Part shown: piece by piece, positions 17,856 through 27,195 of the stretch
How the letters are laid out: every line of letters begins with the position of its first letter
Numbering within the stretch: the stretch's first letter is position 1
Assembly: GCA_002748425.1 (NCBI GenBank)
Contig: PDSJ01000010.1
Location: forward strand, 1 to 64,000
From: a candidate division KSB3 bacterium
GTDB lineage: Bacteria > Moduliflexota > Moduliflexia > Moduliflexales > Moduliflexaceae
Reading direction: 5' to 3'
DNA length: 64,000 bases
Program-made: the position numbers and the translations under genes
The notes under the pieces: model-generated
Database searches by the model: none
What the model saw: the letters and a program-made list of their open reading frames with translations, nothing else
Told to the model about the DNA's origin: nothing

Positions 17856-18428
17856 TCAACGATTTATATACGCGACAATCGGCACATCCTGGAGAAAATT
17901 CACCTTCGTCACTCCTCCAAAATCGATAGCAAGGCGCAGGGACTTCTCTAAAGGCATCTCCAGGATCAACGCCAACAAAGCCCGGATGATGCCGCTGTGC
18001 GTCACGACAAAGACCGTGTCGTCCTTCGCTCTGTCTGCCGCGCATTCAGCCCAAAAAGCGCATACCCGTTGAAACAGATCCTGGTACGATTCCCCTCCCG
18101 GACAGCGTTGATTGACGATATCGGCGCTCCAGACATCGAATTCTCGGCGTTCGACAGCATCCCATGGACGCAGTTCCCAATGGCCGAAATTCAGCTCAGT
18201 CAGACGGGAATCGGTCCTGAGGCCGCAACACTGCAATGACTTGGCAAAGAGCTGGCAGCGGCTCAAAGGGCTGGAGAAAATGCGATTGACGCGGGACGCC
18301 GCCGGCAGCTTCGCGTACAATTTTTTCCAGTCGTCACGATATGAATCCGCCAATGCGACATCGCTGCGACCATAGCACAGTCCCGGAGCAACCGCAACCT
18401 GGCTGTGACGAATGAGGTATATCTCCAC
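17856..18428 (-). CDS. cobC: alpha-ribazole phosphatase-like histidine phosphatase
   Basis: Histidine phosphatase superfamily, 190 residues from a GTG at 18428 that lies two bases beyond the cobS stop. It begins VEIYLIRHSQVAVAPGLCYG with the RH catalytic motif, and the second His is in FVVTHSGIIRALL. Position immediately after cobS and cobT supports the role of removing the 5' phosphate from alpha-ribazole phosphate or adenosylcobalamin phosphate in the nucleotide-loop pathway. A longer frame from 18506 would overlap cobS by 76 bp and adds low-complexity residues, so I reject it. Confidence 0.8.
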   Translation of the reverse strand: MEIYLIRHSQVAVAPGLCYGRSDVALADSYRDDWKKLYAKLPAASRVNRIFSSPLSRCQLFAKSLQCCGLRTDSRLTELNFGHWELRPWDAVERREFDVWSADIVNQRCPGGESYQDLFQRVCAFWAECAADRAKDDTVFVVTHSGIIRALLALILEMPLEKSLRLAIDFGGVTKVNFLQDVPIVAYINR

Positions 18429-18430
18429 GG

Positions 18431-19213
18431 CTATGGCCCTGACGTCAAGACAACAAGGGCCAGATAAAACGTCAGCTCGCTTATTTGCTGAACAGCTCCC
18501 AGGCAATCGCCTGTATACCCATGAAGCTTATGAAAAAGATACCAGCCCAGGCCCAGACGGACGCCGATCACAACTGATAAGCCGATCCAGAAGACTGGCC
18601 ATGAGGAGATTGCCGTTGAAAACAGTGCAAACGGCAGTATCCCGGTCAGGGTTGTGAAGATCAGGGTCTGTATACTCATTCGCTCTGCAACAGAGCGTGA
18701 CTTACTCGAACGGTCTTCCTTGCCTGCGTAATCGTGGGTATACATCATTGATATTGCAGAGGAGCGACTCAGGCTGTGTCCGCAGACGAGTGCAAAGGGA
18801 AGCAGATTGCCGGGCAGGGCAAGCAGGCAAAGTAGCTTCGCTCCTAAACTCAGGATCAGGGCAAGCGTCCCATACACCCCAATATACGAGTCTTTCATAA
18901 TGCTCAGAATTTGCTCGCGAGTCCATCCTGCGCCCATCCCGTCGCAAAAGTCAGCAAAGCCATCCTCATGCAGTGCGCCCGTCAGCAGAATCGTTGCGGT
19001 CATGCTGATCAATACGGCTAAAGCGCGGGGGAAGAGAAGCACTGCTCCCATGTACGCAAATGCGCCTGTTATCCCAACGATCCAGCCGACAACCGGAAAA
19101 TAGCGGGAGGCTTTCTGAAAGGCACCCGCTGAGAAGCTGTCCATTGGGCAGAGCGGAATTCTGGTAAAAAATATCAACGATGCCTGAAGAATCCGTAATT
19201 CTCGCTGGATCAT
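18431..19213 (-). CDS. cobS: cobalamin synthase (adenosylcobinamide-GDP ribazoletransferase)
   Basis: Inner-membrane enzyme joining adenosylcobinamide-GDP and alpha-ribazole at the end of B12 assembly. 260 residues, polytopic. The hallmark acidic region is HEDGFADFCDGMGAGW (residues about 83-98), followed by KDSYIGVYG. Its ATG overlaps the cobT stop by 4 bp, so translation is coupled. The early corrin-ring genes are not in this window, so the cluster could serve salvage as well as synthesis. Confidence 0.95.
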   Translation of the reverse strand: MIQRELRILQASLIFFTRIPLCPMDSFSAGAFQKASRYFPVVGWIVGITGAFAYMGAVLLFPRALAVLISMTATILLTGALHEDGFADFCDGMGAGWTREQILSIMKDSYIGVYGTLALILSLGAKLLCLLALPGNLLPFALVCGHSLSRSSAISMMYTHDYAGKEDRSSKSRSVAERMSIQTLIFTTLTGILPFALFSTAISSWPVFWIGLSVVIGVRLGLGWYLFHKLHGYTGDCLGAVQQISELTFYLALVVLTSGP

Positions 19214-20259
19214 GAGGCGCTGCTGACTCCTGCCGATTCGAATGAGGCCATTTCATCTAAAAACTTTAGTGCCGACTCGACCAGCGGATAAGCCAAAACA
19301 GCCCCGGTGCCTTCTCCCAGGCGTAAATCCATTCGCAACAGCGGCTCTGCATGCATCAATTCCAACATGCTTTGATGACCTGGTTCGTCAGATAAATGTC
19401 CGAACACACAATAGTCCAGAATGTCCGGATACAGGCGCGAAGCCGTAAGCAAGGCCGAGCTGCTGATAAACCCATCGACCAAAATCACCATCCTCTCTGC
19501 TGCTGCTTGTAAATACGCTCCGCACATCATGGCAATCTCAAACCCACCAAAGGTTGTCAGGACGGCAAAAGGATTCCCGGCATCAATCGGATTCGCCGTA
19601 ATCGATTCCTGCAGGATCTCCACCTTGTGCTTCACCCCCGAAGCCGTGAGGCCAGTGCCGGGACCAACACATTTTGTGATCGGGATATTGCCCAGAAGAC
19701 TCAGAAGAAGCGATGCCGACGAGCTATTGGCAATCCCCATCTCACCGCAGATGATAATATTGCAGCCCTGCTGTTTCAAGTCGCGCACCAGCTCTGCGCC
19801 GTGTGTGACAGCCTCTTCGCATTGTTCTGCCGTCATCGCGGGCTCATACCGAAAATTTTTCGTCCCGAATGCCACCTTTCTCGGTAATAATTGAGGATGT
19901 TGCGGCAATTCGCCATGTACTCCGGCGTCTATAACAAATAAATCCATATTGTGCTGACGGGCAAAGACATTAATTGCCGCTCCGCCAGTTAAAAAATTCG
20001 CCACCATTTGCTGAGTCACTTCCTGCGGAAAGGCGCTCACTCCCTCGGCAGCCACCCCATGATCGCCGGCAAAGACCAGCACTGTCGGCTTATGCAGTTC
20101 CGGGGTGAGCGTGTTCTGAATGTGCCCGATTTTTCGAGCCAGGCGCTCAAGCTTCCCCAGAGAACCAGGGGGTTTGGTTTTAGCATCAATTTTCTGCTGT
20201 AATTGTGGGACGATATCGTTCTTCAGAGCATGAATCTTGAATGTTCGTTTCAGTTGCAT
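19210..20259 (-). CDS. cobT: nicotinate-nucleotide-dimethylbenzimidazole phosphoribosyltransferase
   Basis: Activates the lower ligand base to alpha-ribazole phosphate. 349 residues, normal length. Motifs: KTKPPGSLGKLE (about 28-39), FAGDHGVAAEGVS, GEMGIANSSSAS and the C-terminal LRLGEGTGAVLA carrying the catalytic Glu. First of cobT-cobS-cobC. The 40-bp gap from the upstream zinc-ribbon gene leaves no room for a cobalamin riboswitch there, and none was recognised. Confidence 0.96.
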   Translation of the reverse strand: MQLKRTFKIHALKNDIVPQLQQKIDAKTKPPGSLGKLERLARKIGHIQNTLTPELHKPTVLVFAGDHGVAAEGVSAFPQEVTQQMVANFLTGGAAINVFARQHNMDLFVIDAGVHGELPQHPQLLPRKVAFGTKNFRYEPAMTAEQCEEAVTHGAELVRDLKQQGCNIIICGEMGIANSSSASLLLSLLGNIPITKCVGPGTGLTASGVKHKVEILQESITANPIDAGNPFAVLTTFGGFEIAMMCGAYLQAAAERMVILVDGFISSSALLTASRLYPDILDYCVFGHLSDEPGHQSMLELMHAEPLLRMDLRLGEGTGAVLAYPLVESALKFLDEMASFESAGVSSAS

Positions 20260-20299
20260 AGTTCAGTATCTCGTTCATAGGCCTTCTCAGCCCGTCACT

Positions 20300-21568
20300 C
20301 TATGTACTTTTTGAAATAAGGCGTTGCAAGAGCAATGCAGTGAGTTTCGTATTTCGTTCGATTTGCAAATTCAGTGAAATAATATTGCCTACCACAAGGC
20401 TGATTAATGACGCAAGGATTCCGCTGATCACCGCGATAATGCTGTAATTCAGGCGGTCTTCCGGCATCAGGATATTCGGCGGAGGCGGCCCTGCCATTGC
20501 AAAATAGATATAAAACGCAAGCAGCACACCCCCAGCAGCAAAAAGAAAGCCCAAGACTTTCATAAACGTCGCAAATTTGCTGTACCAGCTGAAGATCTGC
20601 TCGACGGAATTCAGTTCATTCTGCAATGCAGTATCAAGTTCTCCAAGTGACAGAGTTGGAATACGTTTGCCCTGAGCCTGCAGTGGCAGGTCCGAGACAA
20701 GCGCCATGTCAGCCCTGTCTTTCCCCGAAGAGTGCCTGCCATGCTCTGTGGGCTGCTCGTTATCCGACGCATCAGACTTGCCGCTGCCGCTTTTCGGGGC
20801 AGATACAGGACTCTGTACATTGGCTTTGCTGGTAAAATCCACGAGTGCTTCCTGGCACATTACGCAAAATTGCACGCCGGCCCGATTCTCATACTGACAG
20901 TGAGGGCAAGGAACGGTCTTGCGGTTCTTCTGCTCAACATGAAGAGGCTGCGGCTGTGCACGGCGCGTTACCGTGATGACATGCTGACATTTGATACACT
21001 TGGTTTTGGCTCCATCCGGACTGACTTTAGCGTCATCCACCCAATACACTTCACCGCAGGAATCGCACTGGAATTTCATCCAGTGCAGCAACTGGCCCCA
21101 AATGTGGCGGGTATACTCTTCAAACAACTTAAAATCTGGGTAACTGACCGGTGTTGTCGTTTTGAGAAATTTTAACGTATTCTCATCAATATAGATCGAA
21201 TCGCTTCGTTCGATGAGCAAGAGGACAAAGCGAAAAAAATTATCCTTTGAACGTTGTGAAATTTCCGGAAGAAACTGGCGGTAATTAATGATGTTCTGTG
21301 AAAGCCGAAACGGCGCCGCCTGCCCATACACAAAAACATCGACAAACCAATCGTCCGGATCGCTGTCCAGACGACAGACAAGCAGCAGCGACATCTCAGA
21401 ATAGTGTATCGTGCCGCCGTCAGGTCGGTTCAGATAAAAACCGTCTTCCAGTGCTGTCACTCGTGTACTTGAATAGGCTTTGGTGACAGGCGTATTCTTC
21501 CCGACATCCCCTGCTTTGACAAGTTTCAATTTTTGTCGAACGTCTTCCAGTGTCAGCGTGTGTGCCAT
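20300..21568 (-). CDS. zinc-ribbon membrane protein of unknown function
   Basis: 422 residues. The N-terminal 160 residues are soluble and unfamiliar. A four-Cys MJ0042-type finger follows (CDSCGEVYWVDDAK, then CIKCQHVITV, about 167-200), a second CPHC...CVMC ribbon near 222-242, a low-complexity Ser/Lys linker, and two C-terminal membrane helices (about 338-362 and 388-408). Architectures of zinc ribbon plus transmembrane anchor often belong to envelope or regulatory scaffolds; no function can be assigned. GAGGG precedes the ATG. Possibly cotranscribed with cobT, 40 bp downstream. Confidence 0.7.
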   Translation of the reverse strand: MAHTLTLEDVRQKLKLVKAGDVGKNTPVTKAYSSTRVTALEDGFYLNRPDGGTIHYSEMSLLLVCRLDSDPDDWFVDVFVYGQAAPFRLSQNIINYRQFLPEISQRSKDNFFRFVLLLIERSDSIYIDENTLKFLKTTTPVSYPDFKLFEEYTRHIWGQLLHWMKFQCDSCGEVYWVDDAKVSPDGAKTKCIKCQHVITVTRRAQPQPLHVEQKNRKTVPCPHCQYENRAGVQFCVMCQEALVDFTSKANVQSPVSAPKSGSGKSDASDNEQPTEHGRHSSGKDRADMALVSDLPLQAQGKRIPTLSLGELDTALQNELNSVEQIFSWYSKFATFMKVLGFLFAAGGVLLAFYIYFAMAGPPPPNILMPEDRLNYSIIAVISGILASLISLVVGNIISLNLQIERNTKLTALLLQRLISKST

Positions 21569-21719
21569 GTCAATTGCCCTCAGTCCTAAGTCGTCAACAG
21601 GCAGCAGGCAGGCAATCTGCAGCCGATTGCGCAGAGTACCGCTGCTGAAAATGCCAAATACCTTTCGCGAAAAAAGCGTAGTCCGTCAAGTTTTATTTTG
21701 GGCGATGCCTGTGAATGCA

Positions 21720-22130
21720 TCAGGCCCCCTCAATCCACTCTTCGCCGCCATCCCATATCTCCTTTTTCCAGACAGGGAGGATTTGCTTAATACGTTCGAT
21801 CGCATAACTGCAGCCTTCCAATGCGGGCTTACGATGAGGAGCTGCAATGGCAATCAGGATCGCAGTGTCCCCGACTTTGAGGCGGCCGGTACGGTGGACG
21901 AGCGCCACATTATCCACCTGCATATTCTGGTAGATTTCGTTTCCGATCTGGCCCAGGACTTTCAAGGCCATCGGCTCATACGCGGAATATTCCAGGCAGA
22001 GCACCTCACGTCCACGTGAGGGCTTACGCACGATGCCATGAAATGTTGCAATCGCCCCTGAAGTCTCAACGCACATTTCATTCAGCAGGGCTTCACTCTG
22101 AATGGCTTGATCCGTAATCCGGTAGAGCAT
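21720..22130 (-). CDS. moaE: molybdopterin synthase catalytic subunit
   Basis: Large subunit of molybdopterin synthase, which puts dithiolene sulfur on precursor Z. 136 residues. Motifs: GAIATFHGIVR, CLEYSAYEPMAL and the catalytic-site segment ALVHRTGRLKVGDTAILIA, followed by HRKPALEGCSYAIERIK. Four bases separate it from moaD upstream, an operon with the sulfur-carrier partner. Implies molybdo- or tungsto-enzymes encoded elsewhere. Confidence 0.96.
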   Translation of the reverse strand: MLYRITDQAIQSEALLNEMCVETSGAIATFHGIVRKPSRGREVLCLEYSAYEPMALKVLGQIGNEIYQNMQVDNVALVHRTGRLKVGDTAILIAIAAPHRKPALEGCSYAIERIKQILPVWKKEIWDGGEEWIEGA

Positions 22131-22134
22131 GGTG

Positions 22135-22389
22135 TCAGCCTCCGCTTACAGGAGGGAAAAACGCAATCACATCGCCGTCCGAGAGGTGCCGGTGGCGCTG
22201 GCTGTACTGTTCATTGACAGCCACCAGCGAACGCTTCTCAAGCCGTCCTTCGAAAACAGGATACTGTTGCTCGAGATATTCGATCAGATCAGCAACACAC
22301 GCGATATCTTCTTCAGGGGAAAGCAGTACGCTGTTCGTCCCCAGAATCTCCTGGAAACTCGCGAAAAATTTTACAGTAATTGTCATCAT
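22135..22389 (-). CDS. moaD: molybdopterin synthase sulfur-carrier subunit
   Basis: Ubiquitin-like sulfur carrier, 84 residues, ending in the obligatory Gly-Gly (DGDVIAFFPPVSGG) that is thiocarboxylated. Begins MMTITVKFFASFQEILG. I place the start at the first of two ATGs (22389) after a GAAGAG; an in-frame codon at 22434 adds 15 unlikely residues. Directly upstream of moaE. Confidence 0.93.
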   Translation of the reverse strand: MMTITVKFFASFQEILGTNSVLLSPEEDIACVADLIEYLEQQYPVFEGRLEKRSLVAVNEQYSQRHRHLSDGDVIAFFPPVSGG

Positions 22390-22577
22390 ACTCTTCAGGC
22401 CACAGCCTGCCTCACAAGGTCTAACAGTTCTCATACACGTGCAGTGTCGCTTAGTTCTCTATTGGCTTCGTCAAATCGGTCAGGAGACTCAAGACCTCTT
22501 CTTCCAGAACCGTATACCTGGAACAGATACCGGGGAATGAATCTGGAATTTTTCAAGAAACATCGATGAACAGACGA

Positions 22578-24137
22578 TTATTCCCACTCGATTGTCGCTG
22601 GTGGTTTGCTGGTAATATCGTAGACAACACGATTGACCCCGGCGACTTCATTTACAATACGACTACTGATCGTCGAGAGCAGTTCAACGGGCAGATGTGT
22701 CCAGTCAGCAGTCATAAAATCATCGCTTGTAACGGAACGCAGGGCGATGACATTGGAGTACGTGCGTCCATCTCCCATGACACCGACACTTTGGACCGGC
22801 AGCAACACGGCAAAGGACTGCGAGCTTTTATGATACCAGCCGCTCTTCCAGAGTTCCTCGATCATAATCGCATCAGCCTCACGCAGCGTATCGAGGCGCT
22901 CTTTTGTGATTTTTCCCAAGACTCGAACCGCCAGACCCGGACCTGGGAAAGGATGACGCCAGACCAAGCGTTTCGGCAGGCCGAGCGCTTCGCCGACCTT
23001 ACGGACTTCGTCTTTAAACAGGAAGCGGAGCGGCTCGATTAATTGCAGTTCCATATCATCAGGCAAACCGCCGACGTTGTGATGGGTCTTGATTTTGGCG
23101 GCCGGATCATTTTCCTGACGGTTGGCGCTTTCGATCACATCCGGATACAAGGTGCCCTGGGCCAGAAAATCAACGCTGCCGATTTTCCGGGACTCGGCTT
23201 CAAAAATCCTGACAAACTTCTCACCGATAATGATCCGCTTCCGCTCTGGATCGATGACTCCCTCCAGCGCGTCCAGAAAGTCTTTTTCAGCATCCACTGC
23301 CACCAGGCGAACGTGCATTTCCGCCTCAAAGGTTTCTTTCACCTGCACGGCTTCATCCTTGCGAAGCAAGCCGGTATCAACGAAAATGCAGGTCAATCGA
23401 GCCCCGATCGCTTTATACAGCAAAGCCGCTGCCACTGAAGAATCCACTCCTCCAGAAAGACCGCAAATCACCTTTCCATCCCCCACCTGGTCCCGAATCT
23501 CTTCAAGGCTCTCTTCAATAAAATTCCCAGCAGTCCACCCGCCCGCACATCCACAGATCGTATACAAGAAAGCACGTAAGATTTCTTGTCCCTGGGGAGT
23601 ATGCGTCACTTCCGGATGAAATTGCAAGCCATAGAGCTTACGCTCCGTATGACCGATAGCAGCGTGCGTCGAGTTCGCAGATTTCGCCAGAACCTCGAAA
23701 CCCTCTGGCAGTGCAGAGACTTTGTCGCCGTGGCTCATCCACACGGAAACGGTCTCTGAAGACAGTTCGCTGAAAAGTGGATTTTCCTGTTGAAGCAGTG
23801 AAATATCCGTCTGACCATATTCCCGCCGCGTCCCAGGCATCACTCGGCCTCCAAAATGATAGGCAATCAGCTGCATTCCATAACAGATTCCCAGGATCGG
23901 TTTTCCCGAGCTGAGGATAAATTCGGGAAGATGTGGCGCCCCATCGGCATACACACTCGACGGCCCTCCCGAAAGAATATATGCCACCGGCTTCAGGCTG
24001 TCGATACGCTCCTGCGGCGCATTATAAGGCAGCATCTCGCAATAGACTTCCAGTTCTCTCACCCGGCGGGCAATCAACTGACTGTATTGTGAACCAAAAT
24101 CTAACACTACGACAGTTTCTCTCTGCACGCGTAACAT
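22578..24137 (-). CDS. guaA: GMP synthase (glutamine-hydrolysing)
   Basis: Converts XMP to GMP. 519 residues. Class I glutaminase domain with the nucleophile in GICYGMQ (about 83-89) and His/Glu in [13 protein letters not shown] pyrophosphatase domain with the P-loop [11 protein letters not shown] (about 229-239); dimerisation domain ending IEWE as usual. AGGAGG lies upstream of the ATG at 24137. The last standard chromosomal gene before the AT-rich accessory region. Confidence 0.97.
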   Translation of the reverse strand: MLRVQRETVVVLDFGSQYSQLIARRVRELEVYCEMLPYNAPQERIDSLKPVAYILSGGPSSVYADGAPHLPEFILSSGKPILGICYGMQLIAYHFGGRVMPGTRREYGQTDISLLQQENPLFSELSSETVSVWMSHGDKVSALPEGFEVLAKSANSTHAAIGHTERKLYGLQFHPEVTHTPQGQEILRAFLYTICGCAGGWTAGNFIEESLEEIRDQVGDGKVICGLSGGVDSSVAAALLYKAIGARLTCIFVDTGLLRKDEAVQVKETFEAEMHVRLVAVDAEKDFLDALEGVIDPERKRIIIGEKFVRIFEAESRKIGSVDFLAQGTLYPDVIESANRQENDPAAKIKTHHNVGGLPDDMELQLIEPLRFLFKDEVRKVGEALGLPKRLVWRHPFPGPGLAVRVLGKITKERLDTLREADAIMIEELWKSGWYHKSSQSFAVLLPVQSVGVMGDGRTYSNVIALRSVTSDDFMTADWTHLPVELLSTISSRIVNEVAGVNRVVYDITSKPPATIEWE

Positions 24138-24205
24138 TTGTCTGGATCCTCCTGTCCTAAGGCTGAGTTCTCGGGCGGCATGCAGCCGTCTGCTGAAATC
24201 CCTTG

Positions 24206-24991
24206 TTATGAGCCAATTTTGCCATACTTGCTATATTGAGAGAGATGGATGACAATATTTCCCGTGTCAGTCCTTAGCGGGTAATACACTTCGTATCTGC
24301 CGTCATGCGCTGAAAAACGGTGGCCAGATATCTTCCCTTCAAGCGCAGAGTAGAGATATGTTCTCTCCTCACTGGAGGTGGCTAGAATATAGTCAGCTTT
24401 TCTGACCTTTTCATCTTTAGCAAGTCGAGCATAACGGGAGAATCCCAATAAAAACGGCTTCCCATCAATCGTATCTATGACTATTATTGTCACCTCAGGA
24501 AATTCTTCTTCCACCTTGCTTAATATCTCGATGTCCTGGCATGCTCTTTCGATATACTCACGAGAAAACGTATAATCCGCTAATCGATGAATTATACTTC
24601 TCTGTTCTTTGACCAAGGAAGACGCAGCCGAAAGCAGGTAGTTTTCTTTGTGCTTTGAAGTTAGACGATCTCCAGCATATAAAAGGCAAAAAAGAGCAAG
24701 CAGCGAAGCAATAAAAGCGAGCACAAGCATTTTTGAGATCGTTTGTGCTTTTTTCGGTTCTTCTCCTGAACGTCTCTCAGCGATAGCTGTTAAATTGAAC
24801 ATAATATTTAAGAGAACCACAGCGGAGAGTATCGTGAAGAGACCCAGGATACTGAGCAGAAACATTTCGGTCATATTTTCTCTGAAGACTTTAAATCCAA
24901 AAACCGTGGAGCTGACAAAAATAAAGACCCAGTACATTGAAAGCACGACTGTTACCAGTGCGATTTTATTAGTAATCTTCACAATATTCAT
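24206..24991 (-). CDS. membrane protein with three N-terminal helices and a soluble C-terminal domain
   Basis: 261 residues, not recognised. Three hydrophobic spans are seen (about 8-28, 42-64 and 88-108), then about 150 soluble residues containing [20 protein letters not shown] and [20 protein letters not shown]. The latter has the feel of a PAS/Cache-like sensor fold, though I cannot confirm it. AAGGAG lies 8 nt before the ATG at 24991, favouring it over an ATG two codons upstream. First of the AT-rich, all-minus accessory genes. Confidence 0.6.
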   Translation of the reverse strand: MNIVKITNKIALVTVVLSMYWVFIFVSSTVFGFKVFRENMTEMFLLSILGLFTILSAVVLLNIMFNLTAIAERRSGEEPKKAQTISKMLVLAFIASLLALFCLLYAGDRLTSKHKENYLLSAASSLVKEQRSIIHRLADYTFSREYIERACQDIEILSKVEEEFPEVTIIVIDTIDGKPFLLGFSRYARLAKDEKVRKADYILATSSEERTYLYSALEGKISGHRFSAHDGRYEVYYPLRTDTGNIVIHLSQYSKYGKIGS

Positions 24992-25109
24992 AGGCATAGC
25001 TCCTTAAATGAAATTTTGCCTTCCTGGCATAAAATTCGCCTCTCTTTATTGCATCAGCTTCGAAATCAGCTGCCTGCCCCCAGGCGACGTGCAGAAAAGG
25101 GCTGCGGGA

Positions 25110-25604
25110 TTAGCTTGTACTCAGAGTGTTCATTATGCGTTCTGCCCATTTTTTGGCCTTTTCAAGGTTGGCTTCGGTATGATGTTTTAGGGGGTCTTTG
25201 AAATCAGCCTCACCTAAGATCTGATTCTGTGTTAAAACCTTGGCCATTTTACGAAATATCTTACCCTTTCCACCGCCATGACAACAAAATAATGCGATTT
25301 TCTTATTGACGAAGACCTCTGTTGCCAAAAAAGTATTGAGGGGAGGGGCGAAGGTCCAGGCCCATACAGGTGTTCCAATAAACAACAGATCATATTCTTG
25401 AATATTTTTATCATAAGGTAATAACGCTGGCTTCGCGTTCATCAGTGCGGCTTTTCCACCCCATACATATTTCATAATCCCTGTTGATTGAATTTCATCT
25501 TTCGGCGTTAATTCTAAAATATCCGCGTCTACTGTTTTCGCGATAGTATTTGCTATTAGTCTTGTGTTGCCTTCAAACGAATAAAATATTACAATTTTTT
25601 TCAT
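25110..25604 (-). CDS. flavodoxin-family protein
   Basis: 164 residues, FMN-binding flavodoxin fold. The phosphate loop is FYSFEGNTRLIA (about 7-18), and FIGTPVWAWTFAPPLNTFL is the typical second FMN-contact segment, followed by FCCHGGGKGK. Close to the flavodoxin 4 group of small NAD(P)H-independent electron carriers or quinone reductase-like proteins. AAGGAG precedes the ATG. Base composition is AT-rich compared with guaA nearby. It stands alone with a GC-rich imperfect hairpin upstream (about 25630-25660). Confidence 0.85.
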   Translation of the reverse strand: MKKIVIFYSFEGNTRLIANTIAKTVDADILELTPKDEIQSTGIMKYVWGGKAALMNAKPALLPYDKNIQEYDLLFIGTPVWAWTFAPPLNTFLATEVFVNKKIALFCCHGGGKGKIFRKMAKVLTQNQILGEADFKDPLKHHTEANLEKAKKWAERIMNTLSTS

Positions 25605-25629
25605 ATCGTCTCCTTATAATGCTGAGTTT

Positions 25630-25660
25630 ACTGGCCAGGATAGCGAGTCCGGCAAAGCGA
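25630..25660 (-). repeat. imperfect inverted repeat upstream of flavodoxin
   Basis: On the minus strand GCCGGA pairs with TCCTGGC across a 7-nt loop, with one bulged T. It contains CGGACTCG, an octamer also present in the gaps at 26610-26617 and 28384-28391. May be a remnant of the same gap element family. Confidence 0.35.
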
Positions 25661-25680
25661 TGTCTTAGAATTTTCTTGTA

Positions 25681-26475
25681 TCATGCCAATTTATACACTT
25701 GCGAGGCTTTGCAGATGCTATCATGAAGTCTAATAATCGGTTCAGAAGAAAAGTCTCTGCCTATAGACTTGATATGTTTGACAACACAATATTTTTGTGC
25801 AGATAGCTCATAGTTTTTTACCCAGTCGCAGTATTCTTTTGTTTCACAATCTAGAGGGCTGCGAATTTTTATCGTTTTTATTCTCATCCTATAAGGCTTT
25901 GGTGTAATTCTTGCTCGATAACAATTTTGTTTTTTAGACATAATAATATAATACCAATCAACTGCAAATTTTCTCATTAAAGATTGGTATGATTTTATAG
26001 CCGGATTTACATAATTTTTTCCAATGACTCTAATTCCCTTAGCTGTTTCATATATTCTGAAGTCATTGCCAATTTCTGGATATTTTTTCAGTCGTTCAAG
26101 AAATTTGAAGACAATTCTGTCTTTTTTAGGCATTTTTCTCACTGCTTTGAATATGTCAAAAAAATCAAACGCATAATCGTCTAAATCTAAAATAGTGTAA
26201 TCAGTTGTATTGAGAATTTTAGCCCCATATCTACAAATAGTAATAATATTGTTGTCATCTATTATCTCTTCTACATGCTCCTTTATCGGAACTTCATAAT
26301 CTTTTTTACGCTTATTAGAGGAAATCCTTTGTTCAATTGTAAGAGCCTGTTTTTTGGCGTGATCTCGTGCATCCTCTTTTGAAATATTGGAGCCTGCTAA
26401 TATATTTATATGCTTTGTTGCCCCATTGATCTTTATTTTATAAGCTTCTTTTATCCAGAATTTGAAATATTTCAT
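25681..26475 (-). CDS. conserved hypothetical protein
   Basis: About 264 residues from the ATG at 26475 (MKYFKFWIKEAYKIKING). A GTG at 26517 would add 14 residues and neither start has a good ribosome site. Basic, Tyr-rich and soluble. Segments such as GSNISKEDARDHAKKQA, RYGAKILNTTDYTILDLDD, RIYETAKGIRVIGKN and CYRARITPKPYRM recall an uncharacterised bacterial family that I know only as hypothetical proteins. The acidic LDLDD next to conserved Arg/Lys segments could mark a nucleotide-binding or nuclease-like site, but I do not assign a function. AT-rich. Confidence 0.65.
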   Translation of the reverse strand: MKYFKFWIKEAYKIKINGATKHINILAGSNISKEDARDHAKKQALTIEQRISSNKRKKDYEVPIKEHVEEIIDDNNIITICRYGAKILNTTDYTILDLDDYAFDFFDIFKAVRKMPKKDRIVFKFLERLKKYPEIGNDFRIYETAKGIRVIGKNYVNPAIKSYQSLMRKFAVDWYYIIMSKKQNCYRARITPKPYRMRIKTIKIRSPLDCETKEYCDWVKNYELSAQKYCVVKHIKSIGRDFSSEPIIRLHDSICKASQVYKLA

Positions 26476-26547
26476 TGTATAGAGAGCGTTTTCTGCCGTT
26501 GAGAACAACGAATTCACGTATAAGTTCTTTCAGCGGAAAACGTAACG

Positions 26548-26631
26548 TGAGAACTAGTTATATTCATTGCTTCGTTTATGTGTAATGCAGAGGTCCCCGG
26601 CGAGTGAAACGAGTCCGTGCTCATGTTCTCA
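26548..26631 (-). repeat. attC-like imperfect inverted repeat A
   Basis: Bounded by perfect 7-bp arms TGAGAAC / GTTCTCA, 84 bp end to end. An inner pair TCGTTT / AAACGA gives the two-stem layout seen in integron recombination sites. One end abuts the stop codon of the methyltransferase gene (26632), the other lies 72 bp before the next start. The arms do not match the RYYYAAC/GTTRRRY consensus beyond AAC/GTT, so the integron reading is tentative. Confidence 0.4.
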
Positions 26632-27195
26632 TTATTTTTTTTCAAAGATATTAAAACTTTGATCGTCTAAAGAAAAAACTCGTTTTATATGTTTATATCC
26701 AGCGTTTTCTAAGGAAAACACAATGTCTTTTTCATGAGAATAATGACCAAAGAGATTGATAAAATGGAACTTTTTTGTTTTTTTATAATCAATGATAACA
26801 ATACGGCCATTATTTTTTAAAAATTTTTTTACGCCAGAGAAATATTCAGTTGGATTGGGAATATGATGAAAAGAATTCCTGCTAAAAAAGAGATCAACTG
26901 AGTCTTCAGCTAATGATATTCCTTTTTCACTCGAAAGTATTAATTCTATATTACTGGGCTTATCTTCAATAATTGTTGATCGTATAAATTCAAGTTTCGT
27001 TTTATCATTATCGATGGCATAAACTTTGCCTTGCTTTCCAACAGCTTTTGAAAATTTTAATGTAAAAAAACCTCCACCTGATCCAATATCAGCAATTGTT
27101 TTTCCATTGAGCTTCCCCAGAACATTCAGAACTTCTTGCCAGTTTGATTGCTCAGCTCTTCGATTAAGCCTTTTGGTAATGATTGTTTTCAGCAT
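26632..27195 (-). CDS. class I SAM-dependent methyltransferase
   Basis: 187 residues. Motif I is TIADIGSGGGFFTLKFSKA (about 33-51), with the acidic residue after strand 2 in VYAIDNDKTKLEF and the motif IV region DLFFSRNSFHHIPNPTEY. This is the UbiE/Methyltransf_11 type acting on small molecules or arsenite-like substrates; substrate unknown. ATG at 27195 is chosen because GAGAG lies about 8 nt upstream; a TTG four codons earlier is the alternative. AT-rich, lone gene. Confidence 0.82.
   Translation of the reverse strand: MLKTIITKRLNRRAEQSNWQEVLNVLGKLNGKTIADIGSGGGFFTLKFSKAVGKQGKVYAIDNDKTKLEFIRSTIIEDKPSNIELILSSEKGISLAEDSVDLFFSRNSFHHIPNPTEYFSGVKKFLKNNGRIVIIDYKKTKKFHFINLFGHYSHEKDIVFSLENAGYKHIKRVFSLDDQSFNIFEKK

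Noticed and set aside
20260..21719. Cobalamin riboswitch for the cobTSC genes
   Set aside because: I looked upstream of cobT and of the preceding zinc-ribbon gene and saw no B12-box-like conserved segment.
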